Shown: piece by piece, positions 31,708-38,926 of the stretch
How positions within the stretch are numbered: position 1 is the stretch's first letter
Layout of the letters: each line of letters opens with the position of its first letter
Assembly (NCBI GenBank): GCA_018241895.1
Contig: JAFECX010000072.1
Span: 1-46,716 of the forward strand
From: Pseudomonadota bacterium
GTDB taxonomy: Bacteria > Pseudomonadota > Gammaproteobacteria > Burkholderiales > Burkholderiaceae_C
Direction: 5' to 3'
DNA: 46,716 nucleotides
Made by a program: the position numbers and the translations under genes
Notes under the pieces: generated by a model
What the model was told of the DNA's origin: nothing
Seen by the model: the letters and a program-made list of their open reading frames with translations, nothing else
Databases searched by the model: none

Positions 31708-33090
31708 TCAGCAGGGCATCGGCGCGTAGCGGCGGCCGCAGTGCCACCAGGTGAACGCGATGCAGGTGAGATAGAAGACGACGAAGACGGCCAGCGCCGG
31801 CGCGGGCGTGCCGGTGAGGGCGATCGCCGTGCCCCAGCTCTTGGGGATGAAGAAGCCGCCGTAGGCACCGACGGCGCTGGCGAAGCCGAGCGACGCGGCC
31901 GCCTCGTGCCCCGCCGCCTGGCGCGCCTGCGCCTGCGCCGCCGGCGTGCCTTGTGCGCCGCGCAGCCGCTCGGCAAGGAAGATCACCGGGATCATGCGGA
32001 AGGTGCTGCCGTTGCCGATGCCGGCGGCGGCGAACAGCACGAGGAAGGCGGCGAGGAAGCCGCCGAAGTGCCCCGCATCACGGGCCGTCGCCGCGCCGGG
32101 AAGGCAGTACAGCGCGACGAGCACGCCGACGCTCAGCGCGACGAAGCTCCACAGCGTGACGCGCGCACCGCCGGCGCGATCGGCCAGCCAGCCGCCGAGC
32201 GGGCGCGCCAGCGCGCCCGCCAGGGGCCCGATCCACGCGAACGGCAGGGCATCGACGGCGGGAAACTGGCTGCTCGCCAGCAGCGGCAGCCCGGCCGAAA
32301 AGCCGATGAAGCTGCCGAAGGTGCCCAGGTACAGCCAGCACATGAGCCAGTGGTGGGGGCGCCTGAAGATCACCGCCTGCTCGGCCAGCCCTGCCCTCGC
32401 CTGGGCCAGGTCGTTCATGCCGAACCAGCATGCGAGCGCGCTGGCCAGCACCAGCGGCAGCCAGACGAGGCCGGCGTTCTGCAGCCAGATCGGCCCCTGC
32501 GGCGTCATCTGCTGCGCTCCGCCGGCGGCGCCGAACAACTCGACGCCCACGACGACCGGCACGACGAACTGCCCCAGCGTGACACCGAGGTTGCCCAGGC
32601 CCGCGTTGAGGCCCAGCGCGTAGCCCTTGCTCGCCGTCGGGTAGAAGAAGCTGATGTGCGCCATCGAGCTGGCGAAGTTGCCGCCGCCCAGGCCGCAAAG
32701 CAGCGCCAGCAGCACCATCACTTCGTAGGGCGTGTTCGGCTCCTGCACGGCCGCGGCGATGCCCAGCAGCGGCAGCAGCAGGCTGGCCGTCGACAGCGCG
32801 GTGAAGCGCCGGCCGCCGAACACCGGCACCGCGAAGGCGTAGAAGATGCGCAGCGTCGCACCGGCCAGCCCGGGCAGCGACGCGAGCCAGAAGAGCTGGT
32901 TGGTCGAGTAGCGAAAGCCCACCGCGGGCAACTGCACCACCACCACCGACCACAGCGTCCACACGGCGATGGCCAGCGTCAGCGCCGGGATCGACAGCCA
33001 CAGGTTGCGCGCCGCCACGCGGCGCCCGCCGCCGTCCCAGAACCGGCGGTCCTCGGGATTCCAGTGCCGGATGACGTGGGCTGCGACCAT
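31708..33090 (-). CDS. narK: NarK-type nitrate/nitrite transporter (third copy)
   Basis: Major facilitator transporter of 460 residues with 12 predicted helices. Both nitrate-signature regions are visible: GGGNFASSMAH in helix 5 and GIGNGSTFRMIPVIF in helix 11. It begins with HWNPEDRRFWDGGG and VAARNLWLSIPAL, shared with the adjacent upstream gene, showing that the two are paralogues. It is the shorter and lacks the insertion of the other. Probably exchanges nitrite for nitrate; direction is inferred from family. It ends 26 bp before narG. Confidence 0.9.
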   Translation of the reverse strand: MVAAHVIRHWNPEDRRFWDGGGRRVAARNLWLSIPALTLAIAVWTLWSVVVVQLPAVGFRYSTNQLFWLASLPGLAGATLRIFYAFAVPVFGGRRFTALSTASLLLPLLGIAAAVQEPNTPYEVMVLLALLCGLGGGNFASSMAHISFFYPTASKGYALGLNAGLGNLGVTLGQFVVPVVVGVELFGAAGGAQQMTPQGPIWLQNAGLVWLPLVLASALACWFGMNDLAQARAGLAEQAVIFRRPHHWLMCWLYLGTFGSFIGFSAGLPLLASSQFPAVDALPFAWIGPLAGALARPLGGWLADRAGGARVTLWSFVALSVGVLVALYCLPGAATARDAGHFGGFLAAFLVLFAAAGIGNGSTFRMIPVIFLAERLRGAQGTPAAQAQARQAAGHEAAASLGFASAVGAYGGFFIPKSWGTAIALTGTPAPALAVFVVFYLTCIAFTWWHCGRRYAPMPC

Positions 33091-33127
33091 GCGGCGGCGC
33101 GCTGGCGTGGCGGGCTGTGGCGGCGGC

Positions 33128-34783
33128 TCAGGGGTTCTTCACGTACGCGTTGCCGCGCAGGTAGAACCACCAGTTCAGCACCAGGCAGGCGGCGTAGAAG
33201 ACGGCGAAGCCGTACATCGCCGCCTGCGGCGTGCCGGCCTTGATCTGCTCGCCGATCACGATCGGCGCGACGAAGGCGCCGTAGGCGGCCACGGCCGAGG
33301 TCCAGCCGAGCACCGGCCCGGCCTGCTCGCGGTCGAAGATGACGCCGATGGTGCGGAAGGTCGAGCCGTTGCCCACGCCGCTGGCGGCGAACAGCACCAG
33401 GAACAGGCCCAGGAACGCCGGGAAGTACTGCTCGGGCGTCGCCGACGCGTAGGCCAGCTTCATCACGTAGCCCACCGCCACCGAGGCCACCACCATCACC
33501 ACCGAGATGATCTGGGTGACGATCGAGCCGCCCCACTTGTCGGAGATCCAGCCGCCGATCGGCCGCACGGCGGCGCCGACGAACGGCCCGATCCACGCGT
33601 AGGCCAGGATCGGCAGCGCGTTCGGGTTGTGCTGCGTGTGCTGCATGACGCCGTTGGCGTCGGGCACGTGCACGACGTCGAACAGCACCTTCATCGCCAG
33701 CGGCAGCGCCATCGAAAAGCCGATGAACGAGCCGAAGGTGACGATGTACAGCGCCGTCAGGCTCCAGGTGTGCTTGTTGCGGAAGATCGCGTACTGCTTG
33801 GTCACCGCCGCCTTCATCGGGCCGAAGGCGGCGAGCTTCATGATCGTGAGCGCGAGCACGATGTCCAGCGGGATCGACACCCACATGCTGATCAGGCCCA
33901 CCCCGGTGGGCGGCGGCAGGTACAGCCACAGCCCGAAGATGGCCGGGATGAACGCCAGCGTGTACAGCCACGTGACCTTGGCGAAGGCGACGACCGGATT
34001 GCCGGTGGCCGGCGAGATCGTCTTCAGGTTGTTCATGCCGAACCAGCACAGCAGCGCCAGCGGCACGAGCGAGAACACCCAGGCGAAGCCGGCGTTCTGG
34101 ATCCAGGTCGGCGTGCCGGCGGCGATCTTGCCGAAGATCCAGCCGCTCTCCTTGACCAGCGTCTGGGGCCCGCCGCCGAGCACGCCCAGCAGCGGCACCG
34201 TCATCACCAGCGGCACCACGATCTGCATCGTCGTCACGCCGAAGTTGCCCAGCCCCGCGTTGAGGCCGAGCGCCGTGCCCTGCAGCCGCTTCGGGAAGAA
34301 GGTGCTGATGTTGGACATCGACGAGGCGAAGTTGCCGCCGCCCACGCCGCACCACAGCGCCATGAGCTGGAACGACCACAGCGGCCATTCGGGGTGCTGC
34401 AGGACGATGCCGGTGCCGATGGCCGGCGCCAGCAGCATCGCCGTGGTGAGGAAGATCGTGTTGCGCCCGCCCGCCAGGCGGATGAAGAACGACGACGGGA
34501 TGCGCATCGTCGCGCCGGCGATGCCGGCGATGGCGGTGAGCGTGAACAGCTGCTGCTGGCTGAACGGGAAGCCCAGGTTCAGCATCTGCACCGTGATGAT
34601 CCCCCACATGCCCCAGACCGCGAAGCCGCACAGCAGCGCCGGCACCGAGATCCACAGGTTGCGGTAGGCGACGCGCGTGCCCGTCGCTTCCCAGAAGGCA
34701 TCGTCCTCGGGGCGCCAGTCGACGATGTCGGCGCCGTGCGCGCGGCCATCGGCCGGCGCATGCAGGCGGGTGGTGGAAGCCAT
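33128..34783 (-). CDS. narK2: NarK-type nitrate/nitrite transporter (NarK2-like, long form)
   Basis: MFS transporter of 551 residues. Signatures GGGNFASSMSN and GVGNGSTFRTIGVIF mark it as a nitrate/nitrite porter. Compared with its downstream paralogue it has about 90 extra residues, mainly an insert between the sixth and seventh helices (GPPTTLVKESG-like loop near residue 200 and a further LYLPPPTGVGLISMW hydrophobic pair), so it may have 14 helices rather than 12. Ribosome site is weak (GAAAGCCCCG). Gaps are 59 bp to the upstream narK1 and 37 bp to the next narK. Confidence 0.9.
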   Translation of the reverse strand: MASTTRLHAPADGRAHGADIVDWRPEDDAFWEATGTRVAYRNLWISVPALLCGFAVWGMWGIITVQMLNLGFPFSQQQLFTLTAIAGIAGATMRIPSSFFIRLAGGRNTIFLTTAMLLAPAIGTGIVLQHPEWPLWSFQLMALWCGVGGGNFASSMSNISTFFPKRLQGTALGLNAGLGNFGVTTMQIVVPLVMTVPLLGVLGGGPQTLVKESGWIFGKIAAGTPTWIQNAGFAWVFSLVPLALLCWFGMNNLKTISPATGNPVVAFAKVTWLYTLAFIPAIFGLWLYLPPPTGVGLISMWVSIPLDIVLALTIMKLAAFGPMKAAVTKQYAIFRNKHTWSLTALYIVTFGSFIGFSMALPLAMKVLFDVVHVPDANGVMQHTQHNPNALPILAYAWIGPFVGAAVRPIGGWISDKWGGSIVTQIISVVMVVASVAVGYVMKLAYASATPEQYFPAFLGLFLVLFAASGVGNGSTFRTIGVIFDREQAGPVLGWTSAVAAYGAFVAPIVIGEQIKAGTPQAAMYGFAVFYAACLVLNWWFYLRGNAYVKNP

Positions 34784-34842
34784 GACGGGGCTTTCGTTGG
34801 ATGTCGTGGGAGATTGGGGCGGCCCGCGTGCGTTGCGCGCGC

Positions 34843-36159
34843 TCAGGCCGGCTGGGTGCCGCCGTGCTGCAGCGGCGAAGGCGGGGCCTCGTGGCCCATG
34901 ACGCGCGTCTTGCGCACCTCGGTCCAGTACATCCAGACGAGCGAGACCCAGACCACGCCGTACATCAGCATGAAGGCCGAGGAGCGGATGCCCGTGAGGT
35001 CCATCAGCGCGCCGAACATGATCGGCAGGATGAAGCCGCCCAGCCCGCCGGCCAGGCCGACGATGCCGCTGATGGCGCCGATGTTGCGCGGATACTCCTC
35101 GCTGATGTACTTGAAGGTGCTGGCCTTGCCGAAGGCCCAGGCGACGCCGAGCACGGCCATCAATGCGGTGAAGGTGTAGACGTTGAGGCCGATGTGGATC
35201 GTCGTCGGGCCGTTGACGGTGGCAATCGTCATCTCGGTCTGCGGGTACGACAGCAGGAACAGGCAGATCCAGCTCACCCACATCACCCACCACGTGACCT
35301 GGTGCGCGCCGTACTTGTCGGACAGCACGCCGCCGATGGCGCGCAGCACGCCGCCGGGCAGCGAGAAGCACGCCGCCAGCAGCGCCGCGATGCGGATGTC
35401 CAGGCCGTACTCGCCGACGTAGTACTGCACCATCCACAGGCTGAGCGCCACGTAGCCGCCGAACACGATGCTGTAGTACTGGCAGTACTTGAGCACCACC
35501 GGGTCCCTGAGCGCCTTCAACTGCTCGCCGAACTTCGTGCCCGCCGGCACCAGGTGCGCCGGATCGTGGTGGCTGAAGAGCCAGAACACGATCACCGTGC
35601 CGAGCATGATCGCGGCATAGACGTGCGGCACCATCGTCCAGCCGAAGGCCACCACCAGCGCCGGCGCCACGAACTTGTTGACCGCGGCGCCCGAGTTGCC
35701 GGCGCCGTACACGCCCATCGCCATGCCCTGGCGCTCGCGCGGGAACCAGCGCGCGACGTACGGCGTGCCGACCGAGAACGAGCCGCCGGCCAGCCCCACG
35801 AACAGGCCGATCACCAGGAACTGCCAGTACTGCGTGGCATAGCCCATGAGCCAGATCGCCGGCACGGTGACGGCCATCAGCACGGCCATCACGATGCGCC
35901 CGCCGTACCGGTCGGTCCAGATGCCCAGCGGCACGCGGATCAGCGAGCCGGTGAGCACCGGCATCGCCGTCAGCAGGCCGAACTCGGTGGCGCTGAGGCC
36001 GAGCGCCTTCTTGATCGGGATGCCGATGACGCCGAACATCATCCAGACCATGAAGCACACGGTGAAGGCGAGCGTGCTCACGATGAGCACGCTCCAGGCC
36101 TTGGAACTGCCAGGCGCCGTGGCGGCGGCGCGGGGAACGGTGGGCGCGGCGGGAGGCAT
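34843..36159 (-). CDS. narK1: NarK1-type nitrate transporter
   Basis: MFS protein of 438 residues with 12 predicted helices, of the NarK1/NasA-like branch thought to run nitrate/proton symport. It has GLAGGSFSVGTPYVARWFP (helix 5) and GIVGLAGGLGGFILPIMFG (helix 11). It is clearly distinct from the two following NarK2-like genes. It is the first gene of the nar run, so a nitrate- or FNR-dependent promoter is expected in the 407 bp upstream. GGAGAGA lies about seven bases before the ATG. Confidence 0.92.
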   Translation of the reverse strand: MPPAAPTVPRAAATAPGSSKAWSVLIVSTLAFTVCFMVWMMFGVIGIPIKKALGLSATEFGLLTAMPVLTGSLIRVPLGIWTDRYGGRIVMAVLMAVTVPAIWLMGYATQYWQFLVIGLFVGLAGGSFSVGTPYVARWFPRERQGMAMGVYGAGNSGAAVNKFVAPALVVAFGWTMVPHVYAAIMLGTVIVFWLFSHHDPAHLVPAGTKFGEQLKALRDPVVLKYCQYYSIVFGGYVALSLWMVQYYVGEYGLDIRIAALLAACFSLPGGVLRAIGGVLSDKYGAHQVTWWVMWVSWICLFLLSYPQTEMTIATVNGPTTIHIGLNVYTFTALMAVLGVAWAFGKASTFKYISEEYPRNIGAISGIVGLAGGLGGFILPIMFGALMDLTGIRSSAFMLMYGVVWVSLVWMYWTEVRKTRVMGHEAPPSPLQHGGTQPA

Positions 36160-36357
36160 CGTTGTTCTCTCCAGGACGTCGCCCGCGATCGTGCGTGCGG
36201 CGTGCCGCGCTGCCCATCCTCCGCAGGGCATGCGCGCGGGGCGGCAGAAGAACGATGGCCGCGGCTTGCGACCTACTCCCTGATGACGATGGACACGGCG
36301 GCGCGATCGTGCTGGCGCCACGAGGCACACCATGCCGGGCGACCTGGAGTGAGAACG

Positions 36358-36376
36358 TGTGAACGAACCACTCACG
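36358..36376. repeat. 19-bp core of the dispersed repeat, third occurrence
   Basis: TGTGAACGAACCACTCACG is the exact complement of 23403-23421 (copy 2) and differs by one base from copy 1. The flanking 40 bp of the longer repeat is absent here. Confidence 0.7.
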
Positions 36377-36490
36377 GCCGCGTGCCCGCGGCCGTCGGCG
36401 CGGGCGGGATGACGCCACCGGCCAGTGCGGTGCAGGCTGCGGCGCGCGCCGGCACGCAGGCGCCGGCCGCGCCACGCGCATTGCGGGCGC

Positions 36491-36514
36491 AAAAAAGCCC
36501 GGCGAACCGGGCTT
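36491..36514 (-). terminator. Rho-independent terminator of the second PEP-CTERM gene
   Basis: On the minus strand AAGCCCGG, loop TTCG, CCGGGCTT, followed at once by a run of T (36496-36491). An 8-bp perfect stem with a stable tetraloop and U-tract, 53 bp after the stop codon. Confidence 0.92.
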
Positions 36515-36566
36515 CGTGCTTCGGAGGCCGCCCGCCGCACCGAGCGGCTGGCGGCCGACGAACCGC

Positions 36567-37226
36567 TCAGGCCTTGCGGCGGCGGCTCACGGCAAGGCCG
36601 GCCAGCGCCAGGCCCATCAGCGCCAGCGAGCCGGGCTCGGGCACCGCCGGCGGCGGTGCCTCGTCGTAGGTGTAGGCGATGTTCGCACCGCAGGCGGCCT
36701 GGGTGGCTTGCGTCGTATCGATGTTGCCGCCGCCGCCCTGCACCGCGAGGCCGGACAACGAATTGCAGCTCACGCCGAACGTGCCGCCACCGGGAGCTTG
36801 CAGCGAAGCCAGGATTGCACTCAGGTTCTTGCTGTAGGAGCCGGTGTCGGTCAGCGGACCGAACGACTTCGTTTCACCGACGGCGTATGTCTGCGGTCCG
36901 GAGGTCGCGCTGAGGTTGATCGTGTCGGTGAGGAGGCTGCTCAGTGCTGCGAGACTGCTGGACCACGACAGCTCGACCGATGAGGTCAATCTGGCGGTCT
37001 GGCTTTGCGAGGCTTTGTTATAGCCCGTGAACTCCATGACGGCCTCGCCGTTGACCGTGAGCAACGCACCGGTCAGCGTGCCGAGACCCGAATCGAACAG
37101 GCCCAGCGTTCCGGTCTGCGAGATCTCGGTCGTTTGCAGCAGATTACTGAACGAGTACGAGACGCTCGCGGCCTGGCTGGCCACTGCGGTTGCCGCCAGG
37201 GCTGCGGCGGTGAGGATTGCCTTCAT
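36567..37226 (-). CDS. PEP-CTERM sorted exported protein (choice-of-anchor type)
   Basis: Protein of 219 residues: signal peptide ending near VASQAAS (residue 20), a Ser/Thr/Leu-rich body resembling choice-of-anchor E domains (LFDSGLGTLTGALL near 43), and a C-terminal VPEPGSLALMGLALAGLAVS then RRRKA. It would be processed by exosortase and displayed outside the cell. Body cysteines are Cys154 and Cys179. GGAG lies eight bases before the ATG. It has its own sigma-54 promoter and terminator, so it is a monocistronic unit. Codon use is less GC-rich than its neighbours, as in many PEP-CTERM genes. Confidence 0.9.
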   Translation of the reverse strand: MKAILTAAALAATAVASQAASVSYSFSNLLQTTEISQTGTLGLFDSGLGTLTGALLTVNGEAVMEFTGYNKASQSQTARLTSSVELSWSSSLAALSSLLTDTINLSATSGPQTYAVGETKSFGPLTDTGSYSKNLSAILASLQAPGGGTFGVSCNSLSGLAVQGGGGNIDTTQATQAACGANIAYTYDEAPPPAVPEPGSLALMGLALAGLAVSRRRKA

Positions 37227-37292
37227 TTGCGTGACTCCTATTCTTGAAAACCTTACAGCCCACCCACGATCGGAGTCGGCACCCGTCAGGCA

Positions 37293-37309
37293 TGCAAGCT
37301 CCGGGCCAG
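37293..37309 (-). promoter_or_regulatory. Sigma-54 (RpoN) -24/-12 promoter
   Basis: CTGGCCCG-GAGC-TTGCA on the minus strand fits the consensus YTGGCACG-N4-TTGCW with one mismatch and exact GG-to-GC spacing. TGGC is at 37308-37305 and TTGC at 37297-37294. The predicted start is near 37282, about 55 bp before the PEP-CTERM start codon. PEP-CTERM genes are known to associate with the PrsK/PrsR system and RpoN, which supports the call. Confidence 0.8.
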
Positions 37310-37416
37310 GTTGAAGTTACAAAAAGACACGCTGCCAGATCATAGACTTGCGTGATCTGCGGACGTCCCGCGCCCGGAGCGTGTAAAGGAACCCGACACT
37401 TTCGCCGCCTGCGCGG

Positions 37417-37440
37417 CCGCTTCGGACGGCTCCGAAGCGG
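37417..37440. promoter_or_regulatory. 10-bp perfect inverted repeat upstream of the DUF2946 gene
   Basis: CCGCTTCGGA and its exact complement TCCGAAGCGG flank a CGGC spacer. The element lies 60 bp upstream of the DUF2946 start codon and within the 274-bp region shared with the PEP-CTERM gene. No U-tract follows on either strand. Operator or enhancer-binding site is possible. Confidence 0.4.
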
Positions 37441-37500
37441 TCGGCGCGGACCGCCGTGCACCGCAGCGCGTCGTGGCTCGCCCGCTAGACTAGGCGCTCG

Positions 37501-37923
37501 ATGAACGTCCCGCGCCTGCGCCGCTGCACCTGGCTCGCGATCTGCGCCATGCTGGCGCTGACGCTGCTGCCGACGGTGACGCACGCCCTGGCGCTGTGGG
37601 CGGCGCCGGCCTGGCAGGCCGAGTTGTGCCACAGCGAGTCCACGGGCCCGGCCACACCCGGCACAGCGGGTGTGCAAGCCCAGGCCGAAGGGCCGCTTGC
37701 GCTGCAGTCCACTGTCTTGCCCGACGGCCGGCCGGGCCTGCATCCCGAGCACTGCCCGTATTGCGCGCCCTCCGCGGGCAGCCTGGGGCCGGCACCGGCC
37801 GCACTTGCAACGATGCGGCTGCCCGACGGTGCGGCCGCAGCCCCGGCGCCACACACTGCGCCGCCGCAGCGCGCGCACGCCTGGGCCACCGCACAGCCGC
37901 GCGCGCCACCGGCGCTGCCCTGA
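37501..37923 (+). CDS. DUF2946 family protein
   Basis: Protein of 140 residues: an N-terminal hydrophobic segment (about 11-35, signal peptide or anchor), then a Cys in AELCHSES and the family motif GLHPEHCPYCAP (His and two Cys, near 80-90), and an Ala/Pro-rich tail. The His/Cys motif suggests metal contact in the periplasm. DUF2946 genes are often found beside copper-handling genes; here PCu(A)C follows 272 bp downstream. Function is not established. No strong ribosome site is seen; the start is taken from the signal-like N-terminus. Confidence 0.8.
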   Translation: MNVPRLRRCTWLAICAMLALTLLPTVTHALALWAAPAWQAELCHSESTGPATPGTAGVQAQAEGPLALQSTVLPDGRPGLHPEHCPYCAPSAGSLGPAPAALATMRLPDGAAAAPAPHTAPPQRAHAWATAQPRAPPALP

Positions 37924-38047
37924 ACCTCGTCCGGGCCGCGCAGGCAGCGCAACGCACAAGCGGCCTGCGCGCCACAACAGCCGTTCGTGGCGCTGCGGCC
38001 CGCACGGCGACGACTCTTGAACGGCGGCGCAGCGCCCACTGCAGATG

Positions 38048-38160
38048 CGCCTGCGCGCACCGGCGCTGCAACGTGGCACCGCATGCGCCACTGCAGCCTT
38101 GCACGCTGGCGCGGCATGCGCCGCGATCAACCTTCACGTCGGCGCGGCATGCGCCGCGCC
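38048..38160. repeat. 33-bp imperfect tandem repeat, about three copies
   Basis: GCATGCGCC recurs at 38081, 38114 and 38147, exactly 33 bp apart, with partly conserved sequence between. The last two units contain GGCGC-GGCAT-GCGCC stem-loops. The array ends 36 bp before the PCu(A)C start codon, so it may be in its leader. The rest of the 272-bp gap (37924-38195) shows no gene. Confidence 0.75.
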
Positions 38161-38195
38161 GTGCACCACCGATCACATCAAGCAAAGGATCGACG

Positions 38196-38717
38196 ATGAC
38201 TCTGCCCACTCCCCTCGGCCGCGCAGTGCTGGCCACCCTCGTGTTCACGGGCCTGGTTGGCCTGGCGGGCCCCGCCGCGGCCGACACCAGCGTCAGCGAC
38301 GCGTGGATCCGCGGCACCGTGGCGCACCAGAAGGCCACCGGCATGTACGCTCGCATCACCTCGAGCAGCGGCGGCAAGCTGGTGGCGGCGCGCTCGCCCG
38401 CGGCCGGCGTCGCCGAGGTGCACGAGATGGCGATGCAAGGCAACACGATGCGCATGCGCCGCGTGCCCGCCCTCGAGCTGCCCGCCGGCAAGACCGTGGC
38501 GCTCGAGCCCGGCGGCTACCACGTGATGCTGATGCAGCTCACGCGCGAACTGGCGCCCGGCGACGCCGTGCCGGTGACGCTGGTCATCGAGACCGCCGGC
38601 GGCCGGCGCGAGGAAGTGACCGTCGACGCCACGGTGCGTGCGCTCGGCGCAGGCGGCGCAGGCGGCGCACCGGCCGCACCCGCCGCGCCGGGCGGGCACG
38701 GGGCGATGAAGCACTGA
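38196..38717 (+). CDS. PCu(A)C periplasmic copper chaperone
   Basis: Exported protein of 173 residues with a signal peptide ending near GPAAADT (residue 29-30). The Cu(I)-binding pattern H-M-X10-M-X21-H-X-M is recognisable in VHEMAMQGNTMRM (about 75-87) and GGYHVMLMQL (about 106-115). It supplies copper to cytochrome oxidase in well-studied relatives. The C-terminal GAGGAGGAP tail ends HGAMKH. AAAGGA lies eight bases before the ATG; a longer upstream frame exists but lacks a signal peptide. Confidence 0.9.
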   Translation: MTLPTPLGRAVLATLVFTGLVGLAGPAAADTSVSDAWIRGTVAHQKATGMYARITSSSGGKLVAARSPAAGVAEVHEMAMQGNTMRMRRVPALELPAGKTVALEPGGYHVMLMQLTRELAPGDAVPVTLVIETAGGRREEVTVDATVRALGAGGAGGAPAAPAAPGGHGAMKH

Positions 38718-38750
38718 CGCGCGGGCGCCGTGCGGCGGCGCATGGCGCGG

Positions 38751-38810
38751 CGATCGTCCGCAGCCGTCCGCAGCCGTCCGCAGCCGTCCGCAGCCGTCCG
38801 CAATCGCCTG
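38751..38810. repeat. 10-bp tandem repeat (iteron-like)
   Basis: CAGCCGTCCG occurs four times in perfect tandem (38761-38800), flanked by degenerate units CGATCGTCCG and CAATCGCCTG. It lies in the 209-bp gap between the convergent PCu(A)C and aldehyde dehydrogenase genes. One unit is close to a DNA helical turn. No replication gene is nearby. Confidence 0.85.
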
Positions 38811-38926
38811 CAACGGCACCGTAGTCACTTGCAGCGCACCGCTGGCCCGGCGCACACGAGCGCCCGGCGGCGGCAACGCCACGGCGGGCGCGCCGGGCCG
38901 CAGCCCGGCGTTCAGCGTCCGGCGCC

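Larger units (their letters stand above)
36160..36566. other. 407-bp region upstream of the nar operon
   Basis: No gene seen. It must hold the promoter of narK1. A weak FNR-like sequence CTGATGACGATGGA (36280-36293, 7 of 10 matches) and a near-match to a NarL heptamer (TACTCCC, 36274-36280) are present but not convincing. It also contains TGTGAACGAACCACTCACG (36358-36376), identical to the end of the 60-bp repeat, and the terminator of the next gene. Confidence 0.5.

Noticed and set aside
28070..31729. Very long open frame antisense to narG
   Set aside because: It mirrors a clear 1260-residue nitrate reductase subunit. Such frames arise in GC-rich codon usage, and the translated sequence is rich in His, Arg and Val with no domain.
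36280..36293. FNR site for the nar operon (CTGATGACGATGGA)
   Set aside because: Only 7 of 10 positions match and the expected -10 box at 36257-36252 (CATCGT) is poor. The site may exist in a different form.
38048..38160. CRISPR array
   Set aside because: Units are contiguous tandem repeats with no unique spacers and there are no cas genes. The same applies to the other repeat tracts.
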